64,000 bases of DNA. Origin: Scleropages formosus. Its lineage: Eukaryota > Chordata > Actinopteri > Osteoglossiformes > Osteoglossidae. Made by a program: the position numbers and the translations under genes. Of this stretch, positions 36,691-48,598 are shown piece after piece (position 1 is the stretch's first letter; every line of letters begins with the position of its first letter). The stretch covers positions 30,636,998 to 30,700,997 of the forward strand of contig NC_041814.1 in NCBI RefSeq assembly GCF_900964775.1, given 5' to 3'. A model generated the notes under the pieces. The model saw nothing but the letters and a program-made list of their open reading frames with translations. It did not search any database and was not told the origin of the DNA.

Positions 36691-37899
36691 GGATACATGG
36701 ATATTTGATGAATGGGGTTCTCACCACGGTCACGTGGAGTATGGAATGCATAAAATTCAAACACATTAGTCAGTTGTTCATGTTGTCTTATATTCAGTCA
36801 ACATCCAGAATTTTCTCAGATGAATCTGAACAGGTAGTATCCATTCCTAATTCCAGGTGAATTAACTTGATCTCATTGCTAATAAATTCTATTTATAAAG
36901 TGGCTTGGCATTGTTTTTCAAACATCTGTCTCTTTCTTTTTGTTTCTGCAATGTGTCATATTCCATGATGTTAAGCAGGAACAACATGTCAGTTTGCCGG
37001 TAAGTACTATGCAGTACAACAGGTATTTGGCAACTGGTTTTACCTGGTGTGACTGCAGCTGACACACGTCAAACTGAAGGAAACAAACTGCACATTACTG
37101 GAACTGATCCTTGACAGAAAGTTCTCGGCACCATGAAGTTCAAAAATCTTTTATTACTCTTTCTCTTGGAGTCATTTCCATCCTGCACCTGCACACAGTC
37201 ATTTACAAAGGATGTACAGCTATGTCAGTGTTCATGTGCACAGATGTCCTGCAAATCTCTGTTCCATCTTTTAATGCACCTTAAGATTTATCAAAGTCTA
37301 CCCAAAATAAAAATCTGTCAAAAGCATTTTAGTCTCGTAAACTCCAGGATAGTGAGAGAATCTACTGTTAGCGGGGAGCTCCAGGACAGCTTCGATGTCC
37401 TGCTCCAAAGAGCTGCTCTGGGTGCTGACATCCTCCTTGCCCTCCCTGTGTCACTGTAGTTTTTGGCAAATTGAGGTCCTCTTCTGCTAATGTGTTTGGA
37501 TGTATTCCAGTTGTTCCCTGTTTTTCTCCCCCTGCTAACACTTCATTTTATGCTTTAATTTGAGCACGTCCTGCCTCTCCACTGCTACGTGACCGAAGGG
37601 ATCAGGAAGTTGCTGTTCATTATAGAGAGCCATGGAAAGGATTGCCTTGGGTTTCATCTTTATGCAGCTTGCCAGTCTATTCATCAGTTTTTGGAAAGTA
37701 TTGTTATCACAACTTTATGTTCAGTGTGTTTGTGCGGAAGTGTCAGCACCATGCTGCTCTGTTTTTCCTGGCGGTCAGGTGATGCCTGAAGCTTACGCCT
37801 CTGGGTAAGATGACGGGAAATGATCTGCAGGTGGACAATGGGCAGCTGTGAAGGAATTTTAATAAAACAGCATTCTGGTTGTGGGTGTGGCTCTGAGGA
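36691..37899. other. Intergenic, no supported gene
   Basis: An open frame at 37133-37459 (+) starts with a hydrophobic stretch (MKFKNLLLLFLLES), but I see no family resemblance or splice context. Confidence 0.4.
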
Positions 37900-38140
37900 T
37901 GAAACTCCACCATTGCTGGTCCTTAGCCTGAGAACGAGGAATACGACCGATAGGTCACGTTTTACGACTTCCTGACCAGAGACGCCCAAAGGAGGCGATG
38001 CGTGGAAGTGCAGACGGGGTTGACCAACGAAAACATGGTGTTCAACCTTTCAAGGAGACTTCAAGATCATGAACATCGAATGGACAGATGCTGAGATCAT
38101 TGCTACCAACAGAGCCCATTGGAGAATACTCGTTGCTTAA
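37900..38140 (+). mobile_element. Decayed LINE 3' fragment
   Basis: A short frame reads RPIGHVLRLPDQRRPKEAM. This resembles the C-terminal region of non-LTR retrotransposon polyproteins, where an IGHVLRMP-type motif follows the reverse transcriptase. The reading is interrupted soon after, so the piece is old. Confidence 0.45.
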
Positions 38141-38472
38141 TATGTCAGCCGATGTGGGAGGAACTACCTAACTAATTAACTCTGAGGATGAAAGAGTGGG
38201 TGGAGGAAAAGGATGCGGTGCCAGACGAGTACAAGTGTACCACTGTGATTTGTGAGGACCAAGCGGCAGCAGTGCAGCTGGTGCAAGGGAAGAATCTCTC
38301 GGTGAAGCTGCTGTGTGGCTCAAATTGGTGGTATGAAGTTTGGTGCTGCTGCTAAGAAAACAATGATTCACAGTAAGATAAGATAATAAAATAAACAATA
38401 AGATTGACAAATACAATATACATAAACAAATAACTATTGGCTAAATAATTATGAAAAATAAATTAACTATAA

Positions 38473-38690
38473 CTACAGGGCAGCTGATGGTGTAGTGTTA
38501 GTGCTACTGCCTTTCTACCCAAAAATGATACAGTTGAATCCCACTTCCATCTGTAGTACTCTTGAGTAATATCTTTAAAATTAGTCCAGTAAAATTATCC
38601 GGCTGCATAAAGGGGTAAATAATTGCAAATAGCGTAAAATTGTAAGTTGTTCTGAAGAAAAGTGTCAGATAAATGAATACATGTCAATAA
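38473..38690 (+). mobile_element. SINE family 2 copy
   Basis: It runs from a decayed tRNA-like head (gtgtagtgttagtgctactg) through gtccagtaaaattatccggc to gaagaaaagtgtcagataaa. Confidence 0.75.
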
Positions 38691-38814
38691 CAAAAATCAT
38701 TCAAGTGCAACAAAAATTATAAAGTTTTTTGCAATTTTTGAATAACAAAACTCTCAGAACCTTTTGACTGAACCATGCACTGCAGTGAGCTTTTTCTTGA
38801 AATGAGAGTAGACC

Positions 38815-39010
38815 TATGTATATATGTGCCATCAAGTCAATCCTGACTCATAGTGCCCACTCACATGGCTTTTGTGTTAAGGGAGGAGGGGAATTGATTT
38901 GGCACTGCCTTCTTCAGCGCATGTTTTGGTGGTGCGAAGACAGGGAGAAACATGCAAACTCCCCACACTCTCAGCAGGACTTGAACCAAAAAGGCAAAAG
39001 GAAATGTTAT
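38815..39010. repeat. Unclassified interspersed repeat, possibly SINE-like
   Basis: The phrases gccatcaagtcaatcctgac, tcatagtgcccactcacatg and gggagaaacatgcaaactcc look like a decayed vertebrate SINE. I cannot name the family. Confidence 0.35.
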
Positions 39011-39427
39011 TGCAAAAACTCACAGGGAGACCCAGGTGGCTTTGGAGCCCTAAGCAACCACTTACAGTAAAGAAAGGCCTTGGGAGAAAAACTTGTGCTG
39101 CTGGACTGTTCCAGAGGTCCAGCCATGCTTAGAATGAGTAGCTGGCCAGCGGGAATGGTGTCACTATGACTCAGGTGTTCTATCATGTTTTCACTGTGAT
39201 AGTTGTATTTTACTCTTGTACTGTGTTTTACCAGGTGTAAGTAAAGTGTAAATGCTTTTTACATATGTTGCTGTTTTGCATGGTTAGTCCGAGGAATTCA
39301 AATGTCTAACTGTCTCCGTTTTGGACTGTAACTACTCCGCCCCTTGTGATAACTCAAAAGAGGTGTATACATACCCATCTTTACATATAGGACACATAAG
39401 GAGAATATAACAGCAAAGTGGTAACCA

Positions 39428-39510
39428 ACCAGGGTGGCCGAGAGGTTAAGGCGTTGGACTTAAGTTCCAGTGGACAGATGTCCTCGTGGGTTCAAACCCC
39501 ACCCCTGGTA
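39428..39510 (+). tRNA. tRNA-Leu (TAA)
   Basis: An 83-nt gene with long variable arm. The acceptor accaggg pairs with ccctggt, and the discriminator is a. The D arm (tggccgagaggttaaggc) and T arm (gtgggttcaaaccccac) are canonical. The anticodon stem ttgga/tccag (39454-39458 with 39466-39470) encloses loop cttaagt with anticodon TAA at 39461-39463. No intron. It is embedded in a SINE-rich spacer but is not itself part of a SINE. Confidence 0.95.
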
Positions 39511-39599
39511 ATGTTTCTCCTGTGGGTGGCTCAGCATTGTCTTTGGCTGTTGTGTTAATGAGTGAAAAGAAGGTCCTGCTGCTGGTTCAAAATATTTTT

Positions 39600-39806
39600 C
39601 AGGCAGTTGATAGTGCAGGGTTTAATGGTGCTGCCTTTGGATCCCAAGGTTGCTAGTTTGAGTCTCATGTACTGTTGTAATACCCTTGTTGAAGGCATTT
39701 ACCCTAAACTGATCCAGTAAAATTACCCATCTGGATAAATAATTATAAGAATCTTATCACTATGCGTTGTTTTGGAGAAGTGTGTAAGCTAAGTGAATAA
39801 ATCTCA
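39600..39806 (+). mobile_element. SINE family 2 copy
   Basis: The head (gcagggtttaatggtgctgc, then ggttgctagtttgagtctca) is followed by the body gatccagtaaaattacccat and a tail ggagaagtgtgtaagctaag. Confidence 0.75.
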
Positions 39807-40159
39807 ATGAAGTAACAGCTTTCTGGAGTGAAAGACAGTGGATCTAACTGAAACGAGACGGCAGCTGTCAAAGCAAACTGGAGGGTAACAGAGTCTATCT
39901 CTTCATAATTGCTGAGAAGGAAACAGACACATGTGAGACAAAATCCTGCATCACAGGCTATGCCAGATGTTTTAGTGGCCCATCCATGACCTCTGTGGCT
40001 ATTATAACCATTTCCAAAGCTGATGGCCCAAGAGCGTGACATTCAAATGTGAAATGCAACGTAGGGATGTGCCCTCCCACGGAACAATGACAGGATGGGG
40101 GGGCTTCCACAGGAGTGGATTCTCCAGCGAGCTTGAACAATGAGACAATTCCTGGAAGT

Positions 40160-40275
40160 GCATCTAGTATGAACTGCATTGTGTGGGGCACCACCATCTA
40201 CGGGCTGTCTGCCCACCATGGGTACTGTAGAGGCCGCCATGGGGAGGGCCGGGGAACTGGTGAAGAAACTGAACT
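40160..40275 (+). pseudogene. Fragment resembling the last exon of PYCR3
   Basis: The 20-mer ggcaccaccatctacgggct (40189-40208) is identical to 28980-28999 in the last PYCR3 exon. After a gap of about 27 bases relative to that exon, accatgggtactgtagaggc continues the match. One frame reads TMGTVEAAMGRAGELVKK where PYCR3 has [18 protein letters not shown]. No other PYCR3 exon is found nearby. It is an old partial copy and not functional. Confidence 0.7.
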
Positions 40276-40467
40276 CAGGATCTATCATCAAAATGTATTT
40301 CATGATGTAGGAGCACATTTGAAACACTGACACTGTGATTTGGTAAATGTTCACTTTACTGTGTATTTTATTGTCACTGTTTTCCAGAGTGCATTTCTTT
40401 CTATGCCTGTTGCTTATAAGAGTGGACACCAACATAACTTATTATATTTGTGTATTATGTTTGACTG

Positions 40468-40666
40468 GGGGGTGCAGTGGTGCAGTGGGTTGGACCACAG
40501 TCCTGCTTTCCAGTGGGTCTGGGGTTCGAGTCCTGCTTGGGGTGCCTTGCGATGGACTGGTGTCCTGTCCTGTCCTGTCCTGGGTGTGTCCCTTATGCCC
40601 TGTGTTACCGGGTAGGCTCCGGTTCCCTACGACCCTGTATGGGACAAGCGGTTCTGAAAATGTGTG
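40468..40666 (+). mobile_element. SINE family 1, near complete, probable 10-bp target-site duplication
   Basis: The copy starts gggggtgcagtggtgcagtg and ends gttctgaaaatgtgtg. The sequence tgtttgactg occurs at 40458-40467 and 40667-40676. Internally, tgtcc is expanded (tcctgtcctgtcctgtcc). Confidence 0.9.
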
Positions 40667-40676
40667 TGTTTGACTG

Positions 40677-41389
40677 ATGCTTGGTTGGTTCTGTTACCCT
40701 CAACTGTAACCTTGCCTGTTTATCTTTAGAGCCTATAGTACTCAGGTTCTTTGTTTTGCTGGGTGACATTTATGTTGTCTTTGCCAACTGGTTTGGGCAA
40801 CATCATTGCTACCACAGACCAAAATGTGTGCTTCATCAGGAGATTAGTTCACCCCACTCTTTCACCTCCTCCAACCGGTATCACTTTTTCAACAGGGCCA
40901 CGAAGGAACCAAATTTCATCCTTGCATATGATTCCAATCTGTTGCTAGACCTTTTACGCTCACTGACAAATGAGTGACCCCTTTAAAGTCACTCACACCA
41001 ACAGTCCTCTCTACTAAATATTCCTTTCTGGGAAGGGTGATGTGGCACAGATTTGCTATGTCCCCCCACCAGTGGGACTGTTCAGTTCCACCCGTTTCCC
41101 ATTTCTGGCTCCCTCATTTGAATTCCTCAGTCTCTCCATCTCTTCCCTGACTGCACACCCTGTAGTCGTACCCTACCACTCTCCCAATCAATCCCCTTCA
41201 TACTTCATGAACTCTCCCTTGAGTCTTCTGGATACCTTCAATATACACTTTAAGCACACTCAAGCAGATGGCCTTATAGTACTTCTACAGTCATTTGACC
41301 CATCAATGTCTCAATGCACAGCCCCTCTCTAGTCTGGTAATCTTGTTCAGCTTGTCACTTACACAATCACGTTTGTGAACTGCTTGTTT
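40677..41389. other. Spacer, nothing recognised
   Basis: Two overlapping open frames of 65-98 codons (40681-41332) without family resemblance. Probably noncoding. Confidence 0.4.
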
Positions 41390-42812
41390 TTGGCAGGTTC
41401 ATGGCAATTTGGAGCCTGGAATCTCTGGACCATAGACTAGGAAGGGTATGCCTGGGATGGGACACTAGTCCATTGTGTTATACACTCACAGGCCACTTTA
41501 TTAGGTACACCTGTTCAACTGCTCATTAACACACATATCTAATCAGTCAATCACATGGCAGCATCTCAATGCATTTAGGCATGTAGACATGGTCAAGATG
41601 ATCTTCTGAAGTTCAAACTGAGCATCAGAATGGGAAGAAAGGTGATTTAAGTGACTTTGAACATGGCATAGTTGTTGGTGCCAGATGAGCTGGTCTGAGT
41701 ATTTCAGAACCTGCTGATCTACTGGGATTTTCACACACAACCATCTCTAGGGTTTACAGAGAATGGTCAGAAAAGAGAAAATATCCAGTGAGTTGCAGTT
41801 CTGTGGGTGAAAATGCCTTGTTGATGCCAGAGGTCAGAGGAGAATGGCCATACTGGTTTGAGCTAATAGAAAGGCAACAGTAACTCAAATAACCACTCGT
41901 TGCAACTGAGGTAAGCAGAAGAGCATCTCTGAATGCACAACATGTCGAACCTTGAAGCAGATGGACTACAGCAGCAGAAGACCACACCAAATGCCACCCT
42001 TGTCAGCTAAGAACAGGAAACTGAGGCTACAGTTTGCATGGGCTCACCAAAATTGGACAATAGAAGATTGGAAAAATGTTGCCTGGTCTGATGAGTCTTG
42101 ATTTCTGCTTCAAAATTCAGATGGTGGGGTCAGAATTTGGTGTAAACAACATGAAAGCATGGAGGTGGTGGTGTAACGGTGTGAGGGATATTTTCTTGGC
42201 ACACTTTGGGCCCCTTAGTACCAATTGAGCATCATTTAAATGCCACAGCCTACTTGAGTATTGTTGCTGACTATGTCCATCCCTTTATGACCACAGTGTA
42301 CCATCTTCTGAGGGCTGCTTCCAGCAGGATAACGCACCATGTCATAAAGCTCAAATCATCTCAAACTGGTTTCTTGAACATGACAATGAGTTCACTATAC
42401 TCAGATGGCCTCCGCAGTCACCAGATCTCAATCCAATAGAGTACCTTTGGGATGTGGTGAAACGGGAGATTCGCATCATGGATGTGCAGCTGACAAATCT
42501 GCAGCAAATGTGTGATGCTATCATGTCAGTATGGACCAAAATCTCTGAGGGATGTTTCCTTGTTGAATCTATGCCATGAAGAATTAAGACAGTTGATGGC
42601 AAAACGGGGTCTAACCTGGTACTAGCAAGGTGTACCTAATGAAGTGGCCGGTGAGTGTAGTCGTACACACACACAGTCATATACACATTCACACACTATT
42701 GACTATTTACAGTCACCAATTCACCTGAAACACATCTTTGGACTGTGGGAGGGAACCAGAGCACCCAGAAGAAACTGCAGAAACTTCACACAGATTGAGC
42801 TGGATTCAAACC
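41390..42812 (-). mobile_element. HE1/V-SINE-like element split by a Tc1-type insertion
   Basis: The left part (cctgggatgggacactagtc, about 41440-41470) and the right part (acagtcaccaattcacctga, then tttggactgtgggagggaac, 42705-42760) are the two halves of one minus-oriented HE1/V-type SINE. The transposon at 41483-42657 lies between them. Confidence 0.6.
41483..42657 (+). mobile_element. Tc1/mariner-type DNA transposon, 1175 bp, inactive
   Basis: The terminal inverted repeats are cactcacaggccactttatt and, at the right end, aatgaagtggccggtgagtg. The element is flanked by TA on both sides (41481-41482 and 42658-42659). A decayed transposase is recognisable on the plus strand, clearest near 42400-42580, where WPPQSPDLNPIEYLWDVVK is the typical last DDE region of Tc1 transposases. 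Earlier regions are out of frame. It looks like a once-autonomous copy that has lost parts. Confidence 0.9.
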
Positions 42813-43115
42813 TAATGGCCCTTCTCTTTCCCTCCTTTCCTTTACCAAACCCTTGGAATGTGCTGTTTTCATTGTTATCCACATTCCTTGCCCAGAATGC
42901 TTTTCTCGATGAATAAATAGGTACCAAACACAGCTTTGTATTCTGAAAAGCACTGTACTGTACATACAGCAATCATTTTGATACAGCTGATGACTGAGTT
43001 TGTACTGTTTCAAATACTGCTGTATTTGAAACTGTAGAAACATAAACAGAGGATTTTAGAAAAGTACAAGAACACATGGAGTTCACAGGTGTCTTCAGCT
43101 GCTCTGTTTTTGCTC

Positions 43116-46115
43116 TTATTTCAGAGAACACAGCTTAACTTGAGATGACAAACTAACCCAAAATCCAGGATAGAGGGGTTCAGTGAACATGGTTTGGACT
43201 CTGTGGAGGAGGGTCACTGTGTCCTTAGAGACACTGTAGAAGGACAAAGTTCCTGCCCTGTGATCCAGGTAAACTCCTATTGTAGAGGAACTGGGACCAG
43301 ATACTGGAGTCTTCTTATTGTTGTGCCATAAATTGAAGCTGGAGGGAGAGCAGTCCAAACTCCAGGACTTGTCATTGTATCCAAGGCCACATGCATTACT
43401 CCATCCTTTCCTCCTGATCCCCTTATATGACACTGCTATGTAAACCCCATCATCGCCACTCCATTGAACCTCCCAGTAACAACATCCAGACAGACCATCT
43501 CTACATAGAACTTGGTACCAACACTCAAATCTCTCTGGATGTTCAGGATATGACTGGAGCTGCTTCTTCCAGGTCACCACTGTGTTCCTCTCAGACAGAC
43601 AGAGGTTTTTATTCACTGTATTTGTGTCCAGTGTGAGCTGACAGGCATCTGATGGAGGAGAAAGAAGAGATTTTGGGTTTATTTGATCCTTATATTAATC
43701 TTTGCGGGTCATATTCAATGAATGTATCATTTGAATGGAAGTTACAGATTTATGGACTTTTGGTGGATAAAATAATGTTGGCAATTTCAGTTAGTTAATT
43801 AGATGCAAATATCTGTGGATACTTCTTGGTTACATTTACACTTATTTGTACTGAAGAAAAGATTTTGAGATTAGACTTTTTTTGCATCAACATGAGTAAA
43901 AAAAAAGAAATGTAGATTTATGCAGCTACATTTTCTAACAGACATGCTTGGCTTATGTGGTCTCAGGAGGAAAAACATGCACTAAGCGTGGACTTCTGCA
44001 TGTGAAAACTCAGGAAGGTCTTTGGGGACCATTCCTTGTCCAGACCCAACTCCTTGGACTTGATCGCCAAAAGAGAGCCCACAAGGAGCATGAAACTCCT
44101 GATAACATAGCTTTGAGGTCCATGAAGACAAGCAAGTCCCACCAACACACCAATGTAATGGACCATCGGTGGAGAACACTTCTTTGCATGCCTTATAACA
44201 GTGAACACTCATCCACACACACACTGAACACAAACTGAAAGAGAACAGGCAAACTCTACATAATCAATATTGCAGAATTTAGTGATAATTACATGTACAT
44301 GTGTTTCAGTGTGAGTTTGTCTCTATCCGAGTTTTTTCAACAGACTCACAGTTTAAAAACTCTTTTCTCGTCCGGGTTTCTGGAGTCTGTAGCACTTTTT
44401 TCACTAGAAAGAGATGAAGAGAAACAGAAAGGTGAGTGAATGGGATTTACCTCTGGTCCTGTGTACATGTGTTTACTGTATGGTTTAAGTTGTACTGTAA
44501 TGGAGATGGTTATCAGAGTGTCACTGAAGACACTCACATGGACTGGGATTTGAGGTCTCCACAATATGAATGTCTTTCACTGTGTGGACAGACAGAGAAA
44601 TGGGAGATGTGTGGATTAATCCAGAATATAAACTGCTGTCACTGATGTATTTGTAAATAAAGTGACTAGAAGCAAATTAATATTATTCTGATTACGATGT
44701 ATAAATGTATTTTGTAACAATGTACTATAACATTTTCTATAGCATGTTTGAAAACAGACATAGTTTAGAAAAGTGCTAATATACCTAGTGGAATCATGGT
44801 GAAAAAAAGTACTTCTCTACAAACCTGTTTGGAGGATTTCTTTGAATTTATTCTTACAGGCTTCCTCTAGTTGGACTTTGAGTTCAGAAAGTGCTTTCTT
44901 CACACCTCCAAAAGAGCAGTGTGGGTCCACACTGATGGTGGGTAAGTGTACAGGTCCAGGAGGGACACAGAGAGACTGGAAACTCTACACACACACATAG
45001 AATGAGTGAAAGAAGCATCTCCAACTCACATCCTTTAAGTGTATCATATAAATGTATCACACATGCTGTGTTCTCCAGTCTCATAGAAAAGCAGTGTTGT
45101 TACCTGTAGGAAATGGATGTGATCCTCTGTGTGTGAAAGCTGCTCCAGCTCAGAGTGTCTCCTCCTCAGCTCAGCAATCTCCTGCTCCAGTTGCTCCAGA
45201 AGACCTTCAGCCTGACTCAGTGCAGCCTTTTCCTGAGCTCTGATCACATCTTTGAGCTCAGAGCGCCTTTTCTCAAGGGAGCAGATCATCTGGGTGAAGA
45301 TGCTGTCAGTGTCCTCCACTGCTGCCTGTGCAGAGCGCTGTTAGAGACACACAGAGAGGGGGTTGTACATTTGAACTAGTCCTTTCACTCAGCTTTTACC
45401 AGGAGCCCAGACAGCCTGTTTATTCCCCACAGTGTGACTCAGTGCGATCGAGAGCCACAGCACTGGAAAGTGGTCCAGCTGTGGTCTCCTCACTGTGTGA
45501 CTGGAGGAGAGCCCTGACTGAGCCCTCAAATGGCTCTTCCAGCAGCCAGCTGTTGTCTTCTCCTCTGCTCCATACTCACTGTGAGTGAGTCCACAGCCTC
45601 TCTCAGCTCCTGCACCTTCTTCTCTCTCTGCTGGATGTTCTGTTGGAATTCACTCTGTGTTGCACCCAGCTGATTCTGCAGAGAGTAAAAAAACTAATCT
45701 GTTTCAACATGATGGGGGGTGTGGTTGAGCCACGGGTTTGCCAGGTCCTGCTCCCTAGTGGGTCTGGGGTTCAAGTGCTACTTGGGTTGCCTTCTGACGG
45801 ACTGGTGTCCCGTCCTGCTTGTGTCCCCTCCCCCTCCAGCCTTGTGCCCTGTCTTGCCAGGTTAGGCTTCGGCTCGCTGTGACCCCCCCTTGAGACGTGT
45901 GACTTCAGTCAGTATGTGTGTTTAAACATGGTTTCATTATCATATGCTGTCACAGTGTTTATAATGACCTTGACCTCTGATTTACTGCCTGCAGTTGTTT
46001 GTGGAATATAAAGAATAACTGACAGGATCCACTCGATATATTAAATGATATAAGGGCAAGTGAAATTCATACTATGTCATCACAAATTATTTCTCTGGAC
46101 ATGTTTGGAACCATC

Positions 46116-46183
<68 letters not shown>

Positions 46184-48598
46184 ATCTGAAACTACTTGTC
46201 CCATGTGGGGTTGCGGGGAACTGGAGCCCAGGCTGGCAGCACAGGGCGTAGGGCTGGAGGGGGAGGGGACACACCTCGGATTGGATGTCAGTCCATTGCA
46301 GGCCACCCCAAGCAGGACTCAAACCCCAGAACCACCAGAGAGCAGGACCCAGTCAAACCCACTGCATCCTGTTGGAACCATCTAGCTAATTTTATTTCCA
46401 TTATGATATAAGGCAGAGATGTCAAACTCAAGGCCCGCGAGCCAAATCCAGCATGGTCCCTCATTTTATGTGGCCTGCGAGAGCTTATAAATTATTTTAT
46501 TGTTATTATAAATTTTATTTTCGGGACCTGAAAATGCATCTCAATTTTATTGTGTGCGTGATGAAGGCATCTAGCCAGTAGACGGCAGTGTCTGGATATC
46601 TGTTTTTTCCTGCAGCGGCATTCTAGTGGAGTGATAGGATTAGTAAAAAAAATATGAATAGACCCATCATGTCGAAGAAAAGAAAAGTTGATGCAGATGG
46701 GAGGCTATTTAATGAGAGATGGAAAAGCGAATACATGTTTGTGCTTAACAGAAACAAGCCGGTGTGTCTTCTTTGCTACGAGGCCGTGCTCAAGGAATAC
46801 AATTTATGTTGGCACTTCAACATCAAACACAGAACTAAGTATGTTAACAGCCACCAAGACAGGAAAACCAACAAAAGGTACAAGAATTGAAAAACAGCCT
46901 GCATTCTCAGCAGAATTTGTTTGCAAATGTTTCTGCAAAAAATGATGCAGCAGTGAAATCCAGCTTTATTGTGGCTGAAGAAACTGCCTGGGCTTCCAAG
47001 TGTTTTTAAGAAAGTGCATTTTTAAAGCAGTGTATGTATGCTGAAGATATGTGAACAGCAAGGGTGCCCCAACCAGAAACAGGCGTTTAACAATGTTAGC
47101 TTGTCAAGGAATCCTATTGTGGACCAAGTCAGGGAACTGGCGCCAGGAAATCTGGCGACACAGCTGGCTGGAAAAGAGCGCAGTTTTCTGGTGTTTTCGT
47201 TAGCTGTTGACGAAAGTACCGACATTACTGATAGATACGGCGCATCTAGCCATTTTTTACGAGGTGTGAAGGCAGACTTGTCTGTCAAGAGCTCTTGGAT
47301 GTGGTTGCTATGCACGGAACGACAACAGGGAGGGACATCTGCACTGCGGTGGAGAAGTCCATCAGTAAAATGAAATTTTATGAAGGAAATGTTCTTTGAT
47401 GTATAAGTAACGATTTTTCTTAATTTCATGAATTTATTTGATTTAGAATATCACAGAGAAATCTGAGCGTGTGCTCACATACAGCACAAGCATGTGTTTT
47501 TGTTACCACATTTATTTTTCAAATAAACTGTACAATAGTTGTACAGTTGAATAGACTTTGTCATTATTTGTCCTGGGCTTCTACTTTCAAAGCTAGGTAT
47601 TAATTGAGTTATTACCAAAACCAGTAGTAATCGAATGCAGAGGTAATTATGTAATGTAATAAAAGAGTTGATAGATTCATATAGTCGTACAGTTACAACC
47701 GGCCCTATGAGAGCAACCGTAATGTTGATGTGGCCCGGGATGAAATTGAGTTTGACACCCCTGATATAAGGGAATCCAACAAAGGAATCTGGTTACTGCA
47801 GTTTACTACATTGAGGGTGATGGCCATTGAAACAGAGGGAGTGAACATTTACAGTGTGTGTGGTATGAAGAGTAAAGTCACAGTGAACCAGCTGGTGTTT
47901 ACTTACTACTTTCAGCAATGTGTAAAACAGAACTAAAATATTTCTGTTAATTTAGTTCAGATCTAATTAAAGACATTAGTGAAGAGCTGTGATTTTAGAC
48001 TTCTTACCTGTTTCTCAGTCCTTCCTGCAGCAGCTGAGACTGTATCATGCCCTCTGTGCTCATCCATCACACACTGATAACAGATACACTGCTGATCAGT
48101 ACGACAGTAGACCTCCAGGAGTTTGTGATGGTGGGAGCAAATCTCATCCTGTAGTTGTTCTATAGCATCAGTCAGTTTATGTTTATTTCCAGGGTTGAGT
48201 TCATTATGAATTTTAAGGTGTGTTTTGCAATAAGACACCAGACACACCAGACAGGATTTGACAGCTTTGTTCTTTCTCCCAGGACACACATCACACACAA
48301 CATCTCCAGGTCCAGCATAAAAATGTTCAGGAGGAGCAGTCTGGAGTCCTGTCTTCTTCAGTTTCTCCACCACTTCAGCCAGCATGGTGTTTCTGCCCAG
48401 AACAGGTCTTGAGGTGAAGGTCTGTGTGCACTGAGGACAACTGTAGACACCAACATGATCCTCCTGATCCCAGCAGCCCTTAATACAGTCCATACAGTAA
48501 CTGTGTCCACAATTTATTGTCACTGGATCCTTCAGTAGATCCAGACAGATTGAACAACTTAAATGTTCCTGAGAAAGAAGATCTCCAGCTTGTGCCAT
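43116..48598 (-). CDS. finTRIM-type TRIM E3 ubiquitin ligase, copy B, intact
   Basis: Six exons in consistent phase: 48598-48008 (591 nt), 45675-45580 (96 nt), 45337-45104 (234 nt), 44975-44825 (151 nt), 44403-44350 (54 nt) and 43648-43116 (533 nt with stop). They sum to 1659 nt, 552 aa. The RING finger has the C3HC4 ligands Cys15, Cys18, Cys30, His32, Cys35, Cys38, Cys54 and Cys57. Two B-box-like zinc regions follow ([20 protein letters not shown] and [18 protein letters not shown]). Next come a coiled coil (about 198-307), a linker with [14 protein letters not shown], and a B30.2 (PRY-SPRY) domain with [24 protein letters not shown] and [15 protein letters not shown]. The 96/234-nt exons and the domain order are those of the fish-specific finTRIM group, many of which are induced by virus or interferon. 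The large first intron (48.0-45.7 kb) holds two SINEs and a hAT element. Substrate unknown. Confidence 0.9.
45703..45905 (+). mobile_element. SINE family 1, older subtype
   Basis: The degenerate copy starts ggggggtgtggttgagccac, with gtgggtctggggttcaagtg and cagccttgtgccctgtcttg. It shares the variant ending gacttcagtcagtatgtgtg with the copy at 63132-63345. Confidence 0.75.
46116..46371 (-). mobile_element. SINE family 1 with long (CA)n tail and 11-bp target-site duplication
   Basis: ttggaaccatc occurs at 46105-46115 and 46372-46382. Between them lie a (CA)n run of about 65 bp, then the reverse complement of the SINE body (ggttgcggggaactggagcc) and head. Confidence 0.92.
46414..47763 (+). 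mobile_element. hAT (Charlie-like) DNA transposon, 1350 bp, deleted derivative
   Basis: The terminal inverted repeats are cagagatgtcaaactcaagg and, at the right end, gagtttgacacccctg. The 8-bp target-site duplication atataagg lies at 46406-46413 and 47764-47771. Inside, a frame reads [20 protein letters not shown] followed by [20 protein letters not shown] (a zinc-finger-like start known from Charlie/GTF2IRD2-type hAT proteins). Further on, [19 protein letters not shown] and [11 protein letters not shown] come from the transposase body. Most of the catalytic region is missing, so it cannot move on its own. Confidence 0.92.

Noticed and set aside
37133-37459. 108-codon frame starting with a hydrophobic, signal-like stretch (MKFKNLLLLFLLES)
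   Set aside because: No family resemblance, no splice context, and it lies in a repeat-rich spacer. A chance frame cannot be excluded.
38187-38340. Frame MKEWVEEKDAVPDEYKCTTV as a possible gene fragment
   Set aside because: About 50 open codons only, directly after a decayed LINE piece, with no recognisable family.
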